From Callipepla californica brunnescens (Eukaryota > Chordata > Aves > Galliformes > Odontophoridae), in NCBI GenBank assembly GCA_023055505.1, contig JALIRH010000007.1, positions 17,911,152 through 17,975,151 on the forward strand: a stretch of 64,000 bases of DNA. Direction: 5' to 3'. The translations under genes and the position numbers were made by a program. Position 1 is the stretch's first letter. Every line of letters starts with the position of its first letter. This document shows positions 13,236-26,544 of the stretch, piece by piece. The notes under the pieces were generated by a model, which ran no database searches, was not told the origin of the DNA, and saw only the letters and a program-made list of their open reading frames with translations.

Positions 13236-13419
13236 TGATTATACAGTAGATCAGGGTATCTGTTGTGATTCCACAAGAGATGACTTAAAATAGGGTCTTT
13301 TTCTGAAAACAATTTCCATTTAATACGTTAAAATTGAAAGCTAGCTATGTTGAAAATAGAAATCATTTTCAAAACTGAATGATTACATTTAAATTTACAT
13401 AATATTTCCTTTTCTTCAG

Positions 13420-13663
13420 ACAGTTTCAGTCTCTGTGTCTGTACTAACACTTAGCTGCATTGCTTTGGATCGATGGTATGCAATTTGTCACCCTTTGATG
13501 TTTAAAAGCACAGCCAAGCGTGCAAGGAACAGCATTATAATTATCTGGATTGTGTCCTGCATCATAATGATTCCTCAGGCTATTGTTATGGAGTGCAGCA
13601 GCGTGTTCCCAGGATTAGCCAATAAAACCACCTTGTTCACAGTGTGTGATGAACACTGGGGAG
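13420..13663 (+). CDS. HCRTR2: HCRTR2 exon 3 (TM3, ICL2, TM4, ECL2)
   Basis: 244 nt, acceptor 'tttcttcag', donor 'GGAG|gtgagt', phase 0 in and phase 1 out. The first residue is T135, the position that distinguishes OX2R from OX1R (Ala). It encodes TVSVSVSVLTLSCIALDRWY with the DRW variant of the DRY motif, the ICL2/TM4 stretch with IIIIWIVSCIIMIPQ, and ECL2 starting MECSSVFPGLANKT with the cysteine that pairs to TM3. NKT is a possible glycosylation sequon. It ends CDEHWG plus one base. Only scattered substitutions from human are seen. Confidence 0.97.
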
Positions 13664-16600
13664 GTGAGTGTGTCATTGATCATTAAGACTGAATTTTTCC
13701 TGTTGTTATGTAATAAAAATATCAGAATGTATTAAAACGCAGTCAAGTATTAGAAACATACATCAATGTTCATAATTATAAAACCTTTCCTAGAACTATT
13801 GTTTTTTTTAAATACTTTGAAATGTAATTTTCTTTTACACTGCTAAGACTAGAAGTACATTTGAAACCAAGTTTAAATGAGTGATGCCACCTAAATGTCT
13901 TGGCTGTGTTAATGTTTACCACAGGGTAAATATATTCCTATCCTTAAATGCTTATGCTTATACAATTCTCAGTGATTGATGGACATTGCAGGCTTAGAGA
14001 ACTTAGCTTTCAGAAATAATTATACAGAAACAGACCTTCTATTTACCTGATATACTGATTTTGCTAATTGATAATATTTAATTAGGTCTTTACAGATACC
14101 TTCTGTGATTTCAGTGCAATTTGCATGTCATAGCAGAATTACGTAGGTGTTGTGGATATGGGGTAGCATGTTAGACTACAATTTGAGATTTGCCATGGAC
14201 AAGATAATTTAAATAACTTTAATATTATAATCAGTCACAATTTATTCTACCCAGGAAGTGTTACTCTGCTTTTTGAGATTAACTTTGAATTTAACTTGTT
14301 CTGTATTTGAACTCAGCTGTAGGAAGTCATAAGTATTGCCTAGGAGTATCTACTTTCATTTTGTCTCAGTTGATGTAGCGTGTTGTGTAAGATACTCATT
14401 TGAATGGTTAAGATTCAGCTCTGGTGGACCTTGGCATAACTCCAATGCTAATAGAGTATGTGCATTATATGCTGTCACTTTGACACTGGATATAGTGGTC
14501 ATCAGTAATATTATTTACACACAAAAATAAAGCCAAGTTTACTAGAACACACGATTGTTTAACAACCTCAGGATATTCTAGAAAACAATTATATTCTCAA
14601 TCAGAGTCTGTGAACAATTAAGATAAAACACAACTTGATCACCTCTACCAAATTATTATGATAAATTAGTTCAAGCAGCTTGAACTGCTGAGGGCTTTTC
14701 CATGTTCTATTCTGAGAGTTACTCCCCTGCTAATGGCCTTTGTATGGCCACTGCAGAATTAATGAGAAGACAATGGCTTTCACATCCCCTATTATCTCCT
14801 TCATCCTAGTTAGTCCTCTGGGACACGGCAATGAAGCAGAGATGGCCATTAGCTAGCTGGATGTCATTCCAGACAAAGATGTGCAGAAGGTATGTAGGTT
14901 AAACTAAGACCCTGTTCAGATAGGAGTATTATGCTTGGTGTTTTATTGGAGGGGCAGATTTGTACTTCCTCGTTCGCCTATGAATTTTGAATCCCAGTCT
15001 GCAATACCTTTTGTGACTATTTTCTTTCACAATATTCACTCTGAGTATGTGTGTCCAATCATTTTAACTGCGGAGTTATTTATCCATGCCTTCCTCACAT
15101 GAAGGTTAGATCATAAGCAAGATTATTTTAATCAGCCTTGGAAATGAAAATGATGGAAAACACTGTAGTTAATTAATTAGGGAGTCAGAATTGTATCTCA
15201 TCAGGGAACACAATCTCAAAATTTCCAGATCTCCATTGTTCTCTTATTGATTTCCAACAGGAAGATTTGTCTTTCAGACTTGAATCCATAGTAACTGTGG
15301 AACTCAGTTTTTAAAGACTGTCTCATTCAGTACTGAATGAGAATAGTTGCAGCCCACAGATACATCTGAGGTGAAGTACCCATTATATAAAAGAAGCTCC
15401 AAGACTACTTCCATGAAGTGCAAAAACTCAAAGTGAAATCTGTTTCTCTTCAGATGACTCAGTGAGCCTTTACTCAGATGTTAGGAGAGATGAAAAGGGG
15501 AATATTAAAGGCCAGCACTTGCCTGTAGAATTGAGTTACTTTTCGTGTGGATCCAGAATTGAAGAGTCAACACTGCAAAATATTTTTTTAATTGACATTG
15601 AACATAAAAAGAAAATAATTTCACATTAAAAATCCATTAAAGTTTTCTGAAATGGGAAAGCTTTTCATTTTACTTAAAGATAATAATTCTATTTTTGTCC
15701 TGATGCCTTTTCAGTGAATTATTCTTCTTGTGATAAAACACTATTATTGCTAGTTATTCTGCTTGTGTGTTTCTTATGTCTGTAAAAAATAATCCTCTCA
15801 TCACTTTGTAATAATAGCTTAACTTAGTAACTTGAGAGGAGGGCCTTTCTTTTTATTAAGTTACAAGCAGGTTGCTCAAATCACGGAATGTCTTAGTAAA
15901 TAGTAAATGTTGAGTATCCATGAGGATAAAATATACTACATCCCTTTCTGATCGTGCAGAATGGAGTGTCGTTAGCCACAAATAATTTTGATTCAATTTG
16001 AATTGTCTAAAGACTGTTAGTTGGGCCACTGCATAGAAGATGTAATTTTTCTACTGAGAATCTGGGTTTAAAATCACAAAGGCCTCCAAATAGAAAAACA
16101 AAAAATGTACTTAATAGGACATCGGTTTGAAAAGGTGGGTGAGCATTGAAGCCAGAAGGATGATTAAAGGGCTAATATTTTCAATGAGAACTCTTGCCTT
16201 GTTTCTTGGGTTTTATGTTGCCTTTTTTGACCACAGAGTATCTAAGGTGAGAGATCTACCCAGGAGGAGGTTGAAGAAGAAGGAGATTTCTGTTCCTAGG
16301 AATTCATATTTGCAAAGAGAGAGTAGATGTGTTAGAGGTTGCACACACTGAAATTGTGTGAAAAGTGCTTGTATTTGAGTGTTAACTGCTTCATTTAGAG
16401 CTGAAAAAAAAAATTATATTGTCTAAATGATAAACTAATGACAGGATGAGAGGGAATGGTCACAAGTTGCGCCGGGGAAGATTTAGATTAGATTTGAGGA
16501 AAAATTTTTTCTCTGAAAGAGTGGTCAGGCACTGGAATGGCCTGCCTAGGGAGGTGGTTGAGGCACCATCCCTAGTGCTGTTCAAGAAGCGTTTAGATGA

Positions 16601-19600
16601 GGTGCTAAGGGATTTGATTTAGTAGCTTAGTGGGTAGGGATGGTGACAAGAGGATGGTTGGACTAGATGATCTTGTAGGTCCTTTCCAACCTAATGAATC
16701 TATGAATCTACTGATCCATAAAATCAAGATACTTCTGATGAAATGTTTTCAGAGTATCATGTGCACCTTATATCCCAAGGATGTTAAACTGAATTGTCAA
16801 GACTCAAATTTTAAAAGGATGTGCTTGATGACACTTTCCAAAGTATTTCAGAAGTCTATACTAATTCTGGGAACTCAGGGCCATAGAAACATGAGGTGCT
16901 ATGGGGGACTAACAGACAGGAGGATGTCTGGAACAGTCCAGGAAACTATCAGAGATGCCAAAGCAGGAGACAGCACTGTACCCAGACTTAGGTTCAGCTG
17001 CTGTACGAGTCTGGTGAGTGTCTGGAAGGTCTGATACACACTGTGACACTTGGGCTCCTAAATGGAGAACGAATAGTAGCCACTCTGATTAATAATAAAA
17101 TTTCAAACATGTGGTTGGCCAGATCCCAGTGACTGCAAATGGAGTAATAGCTCAATCTAAAACAAGACTCAGTTTCTTTTTAATTGCTTCTGGCATTCTT
17201 GAATATAAAATTCATTGCCAATTCTAGGCTGAGGGTTTTTCATTTTGAGTACTGTCTAATAACAATATTTTATTTGGGAATGCAGAAGGATCCAACTCAC
17301 TAAAGGAGCCAACATTGGCCACAGTTCTATAATAGTCTGTAATTGCTATGTACTGAATTTGATGATAAATTGCCAAAATAAAATATATATTAAAATGAGT
17401 TCCTAATGTGTCCAAGGCAGCTAAACACGTTCTCTTAGAGCTGTTCGTGAAAAGGGTGTTAGCCAAAGCGCACTAGCCAACCCTTTTGCATGTGATAAAA
17501 AGAATATGGAGATAATCCTTTCCAAATACGATATGGCTGAATGGAGACAAAAGGAAGACTTTGTGTTCCATTTTCCCCTAGATTACTCATAAAATAGTAC
17601 AAAAACATATTGTCTTAATTCTGGAAAATAGTATAGCTGGAAATTGCATTGTTACATGAAGGTTTGTACAACCTGAACTGCTACCTGGAGTGTAGAAAAG
17701 AACAAATAGACCCTGAATGTTGACCAAGGCTGTAAGTTATTTAAGAGTACTGTGCAGCTATTGAACAGACACAACTATATTGCACAGTGTTAGAAGCTTC
17801 ATGAGTTAGATATGAAGCATGGAACAGCATGTGAGTGATACTAAAAGTGCAAATGAACTATGTGTCTATGTCCAAAATAAATGCAAGGAGTAAGAATGTT
17901 TGAACTATATTAAGTGGTTTAAAAATGCAGAAGTTAAAGCAAAATGTAAGGAACGTTTTAATGCAGCAGGAAGCCAGATTATTGTGAATACTAAAATCAT
18001 GCATGGCAATGTGATGGACTGATAGTGCAAGAATGATATAACTGCTTTGAAATGTTATTTTAGTATTTAACTAGTTGTAAGTACTCTAACAAAGGAACAC
18101 AGTTTGAAAGCAACTGTGTTGTGTAATTAAATTATCTCCACTGTGTGAAGACACTTTCTAACATTTTTACATACTGAATTTTTTTCTAAAAGTATACTTT
18201 TTAAACTGTTATGCTTCTGTGTATTGGTAAGTCCAAAACTGCATGGGCATCTTCTTGAGACTAGAGAATCTGTGAAGGCTCCATGGATGCTCTAAAAAGT
18301 TGATAGTCTTGTTATTTTTCCCTATTCTTTGGGAAGCTGACAAGAGTATAAATTTAATTTGTATGACTCATGGGAATATTTTGTTTGCTAATCATACCAA
18401 AACCTTGTGAGTCTGTGTTGTTTACGTTTTATATGTGTACATCTATTCATATATAGCATTCTGACAAAATCTGGAAGCTGTAGTTTCAAACTTCTGCCTC
18501 CTTACTTAACAGAAATCTGGGACTACAACACAGGTCTGTGAAGGAAACTTTAGAATAAAGTCTGAAGTTTGTTAGGCAACTCCAGAAACAGACAGAAGAA
18601 AACTTTAGCGTAGCATCTATCAAGTGGAGAAATCATCTGTTGGCATAGGATTGGCAAATTCCTAGTGACATAGGAATGCCAATCCCACCCCCATTCCCTG
18701 TGACTGTTTGTTTTCTTTTTGTCCCATTCTCTCTTTTCAGCAAAACAGTAGTCAGTGGTGTGAGAATCATTAATTTCTTATTAAAGTGATGGCTACTCTG
18801 GGTAAGAATTATCTTGCCCTGTCCCACAGTCCATTAAGACAGTTGTGGATGGCAAAAACAGCTTTCTGCTTTAGAGTAAGAGGATCAGTGGTTCCAATCA
18901 GGCAGCTGATGTATTGCCAGGTCCCACAGACTGATTGATGCTCTCATTCAAGGAGTCTGCAACTCACTCTCTTGATAAATGAACAGTATCCCAAACACAA
19001 CCTTCCTCCTCCTTGCTGCAGTGATTGTCGAGCAGCTTTAAAGCTTTTCATTGGCTTGAGAAGCTAAACAGAGTCGTGCTTCTTAGAGAAAATTTCTACA
19101 AAGAGCTTTGCTGTGAGTGGAGGAGGGACAGTTTTCCTTTGATGTTAAGCAGCTGGCACTTTCCAGGTGGCTAAACTTCAAAGGCAAGTCTTAGGATTTT
19201 CCTCCAACCTGGTTCATCAGTTCTTTGTAGATATCTAGACTCATTCATGTTTCACTTTACTTGGAATGGTAAATTGGAAGCCATAAACTCCAGATGTCCT
19301 TTTAAATATGCACTGTCCTTCCACCTGAAAGAGGCCCGGCTGCCTGCAGAGCATTGAGGAGGCAGATGACACCTCCTTCTGAATAGCAGGAATGTGCTTT
19401 CGGCTCTGACCTCCTGTGATCCCAGTAAGTCACATGCCTTCAGTTTCTCCTTAATCTCTCTGCTTGTGGAGCCTGGATGTCAATATTTCCCTGTCTGATT
19501 GGTCTGTGGTGAGGCTGCATTTTCTGAACGACAAAAACAATTTAACAATTTCGAGATCATCAGAAAATATACTAACTCAGGTTACTGCTAATTATAAATC

Positions 19601-20733
19601 AATCAAACAATCCATAAAATAGTTGTTAAAAAAGACCCAAATGGCCTGCCTCCCACAGGGATATTCACAAGAGCTGACAGTTGCAGCTGTTGTGCAAGTT
19701 AGTAAGCTGATTCAGTACAGGATCTTAGAGAAGGGAAGAAGCCAGGCACTTCTCAACTGAACAGCTTGAACACTTATCCATCACTGCTGTAAAATATCAG
19801 TGGCAACATTTTGACCGCCTTCACTAGCAGAGAACATGGGCAAGATTTTGCCCATTGCATTCTATGGTATGTAGTATCAACTATGTAGCAATTTTCTGTT
19901 TCCAAGATATGGAACTTTGCTGACCAGCTGGCGCTTAGAGGACCAACATAGAGCGTGGTCAGGGTTTGAGGGTGAGCCTTAACATGATGTTACAGTCCTC
20001 GCTGCTATCAGAGTTACGGGACAAGTCTGTTAGTCCTTGACTATTCAACCTCCTAGCAAATATCCTGGCCTGCAGAGGGTCCTGTTTGATAGAACGAACA
20101 GTTTTAGTCACTGTAAGAGACAGAAAATTGTTTTGATTCACTAGAGTTCTCACCTTATGCAGCTCTGGTTTTCCTTTTATTTGTTTTTTTGTTGTCTTTG
20201 TTTTTTAATTGTAACTACAGTCAACATCGTTTCTGTGAGAGATCTCATAATTCCAAAACATAATTTCAGAAATTAATATAATTTCTCATTTTTAACTCTA
20301 GTCCAAAATGCAAAGCTTTAACTATCATGCAGTCTAACTGCTCATACAGTGCAGAGTTTTTCTTATGCAACATATTGTCACTCTACATAATGGTCACTTC
20401 CTTTTCTTACTCTAACACTAAAAACAGTTTCACAGCTTGTTAAAAGTGTCAGTTTAAAATGAGTTAACTACTGTTAGATAATACAGTGTTCACTATTTTA
20501 ATAAAAACAAAACTTCTGAAGAATTATTATGGAAAGAAATAATGTCATATGAAAACAATGGGTATGGAAGCAATCAAAAAATCAATCCTGATAAAAAGAT
20601 CACTGGATGCATCTTCCATAATTATGTATTATGTTTGAAATAAACATGGATATCTGTATGAATGATGGTATGAAGCAGTTTTTACAAGTACACATATTTA
20701 AATACACTTTTTGTTTTTAAACTATCTTTCCAG
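13664..20733. other. HCRTR2 intron 3 (7.1 kb)
   Basis: GT-AG intron, mostly unique AT-rich sequence. One CR1 copy lies at 16437-16712. A non-repeat block at about 18850-19760 is richer in GC than its neighbours and is noted in the findings. No further exon is recognised. Confidence 0.85.
16437..16712 (+). mobile_element. CR1 3' end, young copy, plus strand
   Basis: It reads 'tgacaggatgagagggaatgg', 'ggaatggcctgcctagggag' and 'tggactagatgatcttgtag', and ends 'cctaatgaatctatgaatc'. It is nearly identical to the 3' part of the copy at 25690-26145, so both belong to one recent CR1 subfamily. It is strongly 5'-truncated. Confidence 0.92.
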
Positions 20734-20849
20734 CTGAGGTTTACCCCAAAATGTATCACACCTGCTTTTTCCTGGTGACGTACATGGCACCACTGTGTCT
20801 TATGGTGTTGGCCTATTTGCAAATATTTCGAAAGCTGTGGTGTCGTCAG
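20734..20849 (+). CDS. HCRTR2: HCRTR2 exon 4 (TM5)
   Basis: 116 nt, acceptor 'tctttccag', donor 'CAG|gtaaga', phase 1 in and phase 0 out. With the carried base it reads AEVYPKMYHTCFFLVTYMAP and then CLMVLAYLQIFRKLWCRQ, the fifth transmembrane helix and the start of ICL3. The first residue is Ala where human has Gly, because the split codon is G|CT. Confidence 0.97.
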
Positions 20850-23800
20850 GTAAGATGCTCACATTAGTTCTCTTTGCTTTTTTTTTGTGACTGGGGCTAA
20901 TTCTCATGTGAACTCTTTTTCTATATATGCTCCATGTTGTCACATAGAGCCTGATTTGCATGGATTTTTCATTGTCATAAGGTCCACTGACACTCCTAGC
21001 TTACAGACACCTTGAATAGGAACTGAGAATTCAAAAAGTGAAGGCAGTCAGGCTGAATGTAAAACTCTACTTGTTTTTGTCTGTGAAAAGCCTCTATGGG
21101 GGACAGGAAGAGAGGAAAAGCCAACAGTGATTTTAGAGAATAGAAAGATCTCTTACATTATATCTGATATATTGGAAGATCTTAGGTGTTCGTACATGGT
21201 GGTTGTGTAATGCTGAAGCAGCTAAAAGTGAGAATAGTCAGGTCCTCATTTTGTTAATAGTTTGTACAGTTGCTTTTGTGCTTTTCATTATGTAAAGCTA
21301 CAACTTCAGAGCTACTCTGAACAGAAGTTTGAAAAGAAAGTTCATGTATCAGAACTGAGAATTGTCTGATGTGAACAATGTTAACTTGACTAGCATCAAC
21401 GATTGATGTGAAATAATTGGCATCTAGTATTTGAATTTTCATTTTAAAAATATAGAAAAATATAGAAAAAGAAACAAAAGTATAAAACCAAATATCAAGG
21501 AAGCAAGCAAACATCATGCAGACTGAAGTGGTACAAATTGTATACATTTTTTCAGGAATGTTTTTCGTCCTCCAAGATTTTGAATTGATGTCAGCTTGCT
21601 TGAGAATAATTTTTTGGATGTGAACAGCACCATAATCTATCATGTATCTATCTATGGTTCCCTCTGCTGTCTTCTGCTTTGTTTAGGATTTGTCTCTAGG
21701 TGTAGCTGCCCACCATCCCCTGCCCTATCATTCTATAAGAGACAATAAATCTATTCTATTGAAGAGGTGATGCAAGATACTCCCTCTCATGTCCTCACAA
21801 ATAGCCTTTACAGCGGCTATCAGGACATGGACATGAACCCTTTCTCTTTCACTGTTATGTCTTCCACTGTCTGAATTTGAGGTAGTCCTGTCCAGTGCAT
21901 ACTATCTACCATATCAAGAACATATTGGTTCAGATGGAGTCATTGTGGAAATCTCAAGTGGACTTCAGATTTCTAAAGACGTGTACGTTTAAAAATTAAG
22001 ATCAAACAGTATAGTGATAAAAAAATCTCTTATGAATAACTAAAACATGAAAAAAAATATATATCTTTAAGGCATTCTGATACTGAAATAGGAATTATTC
22101 TCATTTTTAACTCTGTTTGGTTAAACCAGAGTAAAAATCTAGTTTTTTATCTTAGAATTATCATTTTTACTTTTAATATCTAACAATTATAAGTTTAAGT
22201 AACCAGTTTAAATAATAAGATAGTTCCAAGATAAAAATCTTCAGTAGGAAAAAGGCTTTGCTAGGTTACTTTTTAAACGAAGTTCGGTCTAACATAGGCC
22301 TAAGATGCTGTTTATTGCTGAATAATCTGTGACATTTTCTGCCCTGTGGTGGCCAATGACCTTACCGCCATATTCCTTAACCTTCTCTTCTGAACTTTCT
22401 TTACAGTCCTCCTATTATCTTAAACTATCCATTAGTTTAGTTAATGTAAGCAATTGTTCTTAACTTAAACGTAGTTTGAAAGTGCTTATTAAAATTCAAG
22501 GCAGAAGATGAGCTGTTAGAAACAAACCATTTTGTTGTTTGGATTTGTTGGCTTTTTATTTTTTATCTATGCTAGTTGTTCTGTTTCTTCTTCACAGTAA
22601 TTCTTCTCCCTGTACACCTTGTACACTAACAAGGTTAGGATGTGGGGTTTTTTTGCTGGCAAAAAGGTAAATACTACTATACACTTAGGGTTGTCAGTGA
22701 TGTGAAACTGCAGACACCTTGCATCCTAGCTTAGATGATAGCAGTATGTACAAGAGACTACAGTAAGTAAAACTAAAACTACTTCAAAACTATTAACTTC
22801 AACTTGGCTACAGACATCAGGCATTACACTAAGTGCAACAGGTGTGCCATGTAGAGTCATGTAAAGCAGACTAATGCAGTGGTGTATTATTTGATAATAC
22901 CTTTAATTAAGAAATGATGCTGTTTACAAGAATTTCAGTTAAATATGGTGATCCTGTTGCAAGGTTCAATGAGCCTTCCAGGTGTTATGTGACAGAAAAA
23001 CCACCACAAACAGTAAATTCCTTCTGTGCCTTATAGTTTTTCTAAAGGTTATATGTTTTGTTTTTGTTTGTTTGTTTGTTTGCTTTCAATTGATGTTTTG
23101 TGCATACTTATGTTCAGATGACTAAAGATAAGAAATTTGCGAAGTATCTTTACTATCTTTTGAGGAAGAGCTCTTAAAATTACTGATTGTGTCTTTCAGG
23201 CAGATCTTGACATATAAGCTTTGCAGTCTTTGATTTAGTAAATCATCTGTGCAAAGAGAAGAACAATCATGCCACAAATACCAGGATTTTGAGTAATTTA
23301 TTTCATTTATTAGAATGGAAGTAGTGACTTAGTAATAGTGTTCTCTTGTGGATTTTAAGTGGATTAAAAGTGACATCTAAACAAATAAATAGGACTGAAT
23401 GGACTTACAGTAAAAGTCGTGATACATAATTTATATTATCAAGTCCTTTATACTTGTTTTTATTGATGTCCAAATGCATTGACACTAAAGTCTTTTATAT
23501 TAAGTACTAAGAACCCTGCCCATTGTTGCTTTGGCTTATGAAAAATACCTTCACACTCTTTGCAAGCTGCCCTTATATTCGAGAAGATTAAGTTAACTCG
23601 TAAATCCCTTGATAATAATTTGAGGAAACAGAAGAAAGGTGCATCTGAGTATAACAACACAACTTTTCATACTTGTATACTATACAAATAACTGAATAAC
23701 TTCCACTTCAAAGTTAGAAGAAAAGGAAAACATAATACCCCCCATGAACCAGAATCAGAATCTTAGTGTATCATCTCTGTAGTGCATGGCAAGTACATGC

Positions 23801-24484
23801 TGCAGTATACTACACCCCACAGCTAAAGAGACTAAATCCCTTTAAATAGATCAAGAGATGTCCAGGTATGAAGTGGCATTTCTGATTTAACTGAATTGAG
23901 AATTGTCTATGATCAACTTAACTCTTCCTGTGTCTTGACACTCTTTTATGATTCCCCACTTCGTTGCATATCCATTCAGTTTTGAAGACCCATGCAACAG
24001 TCTCTTTAACTGCTTCATCGTCATCTAGATTACATATTTTAAATTTTTATGGCTAATGTATGTTTCATATCCTCTTTTCCATCACTGAAAAAGTTTGTCA
24101 CGGCCTGAATTAAAAATATATCAATAGAATAAAATACCATCATATGAGGAAACAGGTAATATAGATCTTCATAGCAAAATAAGGGTAGTAGTAGGGTTGT
24201 TAAGTCTGTTAAGATAATCTGAAGATATCAAGGGAAGTTAAGTGATAACTAAGGATAGTTTTAGTGCATAAGTTGGTATATTTGAACAAACCACAGTACT
24301 TCAAATGTGTCTGAAGTCTGATTTGTTTATTCCAGTTGTGTGAATTAATATGATAAAATGGAATACTTCTCCGTACAAGCTTGCCTTGACACGTCAACAT
24401 GTCTATTTTTCTTGTTAAAGCTACTTATGTTGCTTGTTTTTAAAGTGACAATGATAAATATGCTCCTTTTTCTGTTCTTTTTAG
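20850..24484. other. HCRTR2 intron 4 (3.6 kb)
   Basis: GT-AG intron, unique AT-rich sequence. A GTTT microsatellite lies at 23055-23084. A 129-codon minus-strand frame at 21254-21643 has no recognisable domain. Confidence 0.85.
23055..23084. repeat. (GTTT)n microsatellite
   Basis: About five perfect GTTT units after a mixed T-rich start. Confidence 0.8.
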
Positions 24485-24705
24485 ATCCCTGGAACTTCTT
24501 CTGTTGTTCAGAAAAAGTGGAAGTCTCTGCAGTCCTCAGCACAGCAGCGAGGGCTGGGACAGTCAACAAAGTCAAAGATCAGTGCTGTGGCAGCTGAAAT
24601 AAAGCAGATTCGTGCAAGAAGGAAAACAGCACGTATGCTAATGGTTGTCCTCCTGGTTTTTGCACTTTGCTATCTGCCAATTAGTATCCTCAATATCTTG
24701 AAAAG
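24485..24705 (+). CDS. HCRTR2: HCRTR2 exon 5 (ICL3, TM6)
   Basis: 221 nt, acceptor 'ttttttag', donor 'AAAAG|gtaatg', phase 0 in and phase 2 out. It encodes the third intracellular loop (IPGTSSVVQKKWKSLQ...), the basic segment EIKQIRARRKTARML that precedes TM6, and TM6 LMVVLLVFALCYLPISILN with Y317 and N324 of the orexin pocket. The loop centre (SSAQQRGLGQST) is the most diverged part compared with human, as expected for ICL3; no length change is seen. Confidence 0.97.
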
Positions 24706-26544
24706 GTAATGCTTATCCCAAAATGTAAACGCTTGGTAAAGTTCAATATTTTGATATGAGAATCTTAATATTCTGACAGATACTTTTGAAGGAGAATGCC
24801 TACTTATTTCATGACAAAGAGAAGAAATAAGCATATATTATCAGGAGGAATATGTACCTAACTCATCTACAGTACTGAAAATCTTGGACAGATTGTACAA
24901 GCCTCATTAGTAATCTCTTCCTCATGAAAGTGGTCTATCTTATCTTCTCATTAAAACTTGTCGTTTATATGGGATTATATCTTGTTTGCTGTAAATGCAC
25001 CCTGGAAATGTATGTTGCTAAAACAGCAGCTGAAATTTGGCAGGAGAGAATAGAGTAATGGCTTAGCACCAAGGACTTTAACCCAAGCTTCATGAAGTAC
25101 TGTTCTGAAACCCAATTTTGAATCTATTTTTAGGATAGTCCTTCAGTTTTTCCATTACACTGTTGTTTTTTGTTCTTGTTTATACTTTTTTACCATTTTC
25201 TCTCCTGCTCATGTGAGATGTAATTGTTTACACTCTGTTTTTGTGTAGAGCTTGACAAGTTTTGATATAGTTATATCTCTTGAGACTTCTGACATACTGA
25301 TAAATAATGACATTTAGTGGAAGATTTGATCTTGAAGCCATTAGCTGTCTTCAAGAGGCAAAGAATCCTTAAAAAAGAAACAGTTTTGTTGGTGCTTGAG
25401 AAATGTTTTAAAAGTTGGATATGAAGACTAGAATACATCCCACTCAATTATGACCTTTTTCTGAGGTCTGTTTTAAGTACTTTTCATTCTCAGATCAGTA
25501 GGCAATACAGAGATAAAGAAGTATTTCCAGAAGACAGTTCAGGCCACATCTAATCTAAACCATAGAAGAACTACAAAGACTGCTTCCACCACACTAGCAG
25601 TGTAGACCTGCAAGTAGATTTGCATTCTACTGAAAAAATTATGTGTAAGGAATCAGGGCAACAAAAGAGAGAAGGTTGGTGCCCTTAGAGAAGGGTAACA
25701 AAACTGGTGAGGGGCCTGGAGCACAAGTCTTATGAGGAGCGGCTGAGGGAGCTGGGATTGTTTAGTCTGGAGAAAAGGAGGCTCAGAGGAGACCTCATTG
25801 CACTCTACCACTTCCTGAAGGGAGGCTGTGGTGAGGAGGGGGTTGGCCTCTTCTCCCAGGTAACTAATGACAGGACGAGAGGGAATGGCCACAAGTTGCA
25901 GTGGGGAAGATTTAGATTAGATTTGAGGAAAATTTTTTTCTCTGAAAGAGTGGTCAGGCACTGGAATGGCCTGCCTAGGGAGGTGGTTGAGGCACCGTCC
26001 CTAGCGCTGTTCAAGAAGCGTTTAGATGAGGTGCTAAGGGATTTGATTTAGTAGCTTGGTGGGTAGGGATGGTGGTGGGAGGATCGTTGGACTAGATGAT
26101 CTTTCAACATTAGGTCCTTTCCAACCTAATGAATCTATGAATCCAGGGCAGATTTATCTGGAGGACAGAGTCTGCTATTTTGGCATCTTCTGATCAGTTC
26201 TTGGCCAGTCCCAGAGCTGGAAACCCCAATGATACAAATGGGTCAAAAGCAACATTTCCCATCTTATCTAGCACCCACTGACTTTACTACATAGCAGAAA
26301 AGTCATGCATCTGCGCTTTTCCTAAGTGCTTATGCTCTCTATGTTGTGCTAAACCACCAAGAACTGATGCTGAGGCATTGGAGAGGACTTTGTTCTCTCA
26401 AGAAAACAGCAGTGTGAAATCAGCTTTTCTGTGATACTGCAAATAAGTAAACAAAGAGAAAATTAGGCTAGGAATTGGCAATTACTCCTTTTTATATGAC
26501 CTCTAATTTTGCCATCTTTCAGGTTTGTTTTTCTTTTTCTTTAG
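24706..26544. other. HCRTR2 intron 5
   Basis: 1.84 kb GT-AG intron with a CR1 insertion at about 25690-26145; otherwise unique AT-rich sequence. Confidence 0.9.
25690..26145 (+). mobile_element. CR1 3' end, young copy, plus strand
   Basis: It starts near 'gagaagggtaacaaaactggtgag' and runs through 'gaggagcggctgagggagctggg' and 'ctggagaaaaggaggctcag' to the terminus 'cctaatgaatctatgaatcc'. A 114-codon frame at 25707-26051 is the C-terminal remnant of CR1 ORF2 (CR1 text [11 protein letters not shown]). It is close to the copy at 16437-16712 and in the same orientation. Confidence 0.93.

Larger units (their letters stand above)
11750..13419. other. HCRTR2 intron 2
   Basis: 1.67 kb GT-AG intron. 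It holds an AAAC microsatellite at 12021-12057 and a CR1 3' end at 13015-13235, close to the acceptor of exon 3. Nothing else is recognised. Confidence 0.9.
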
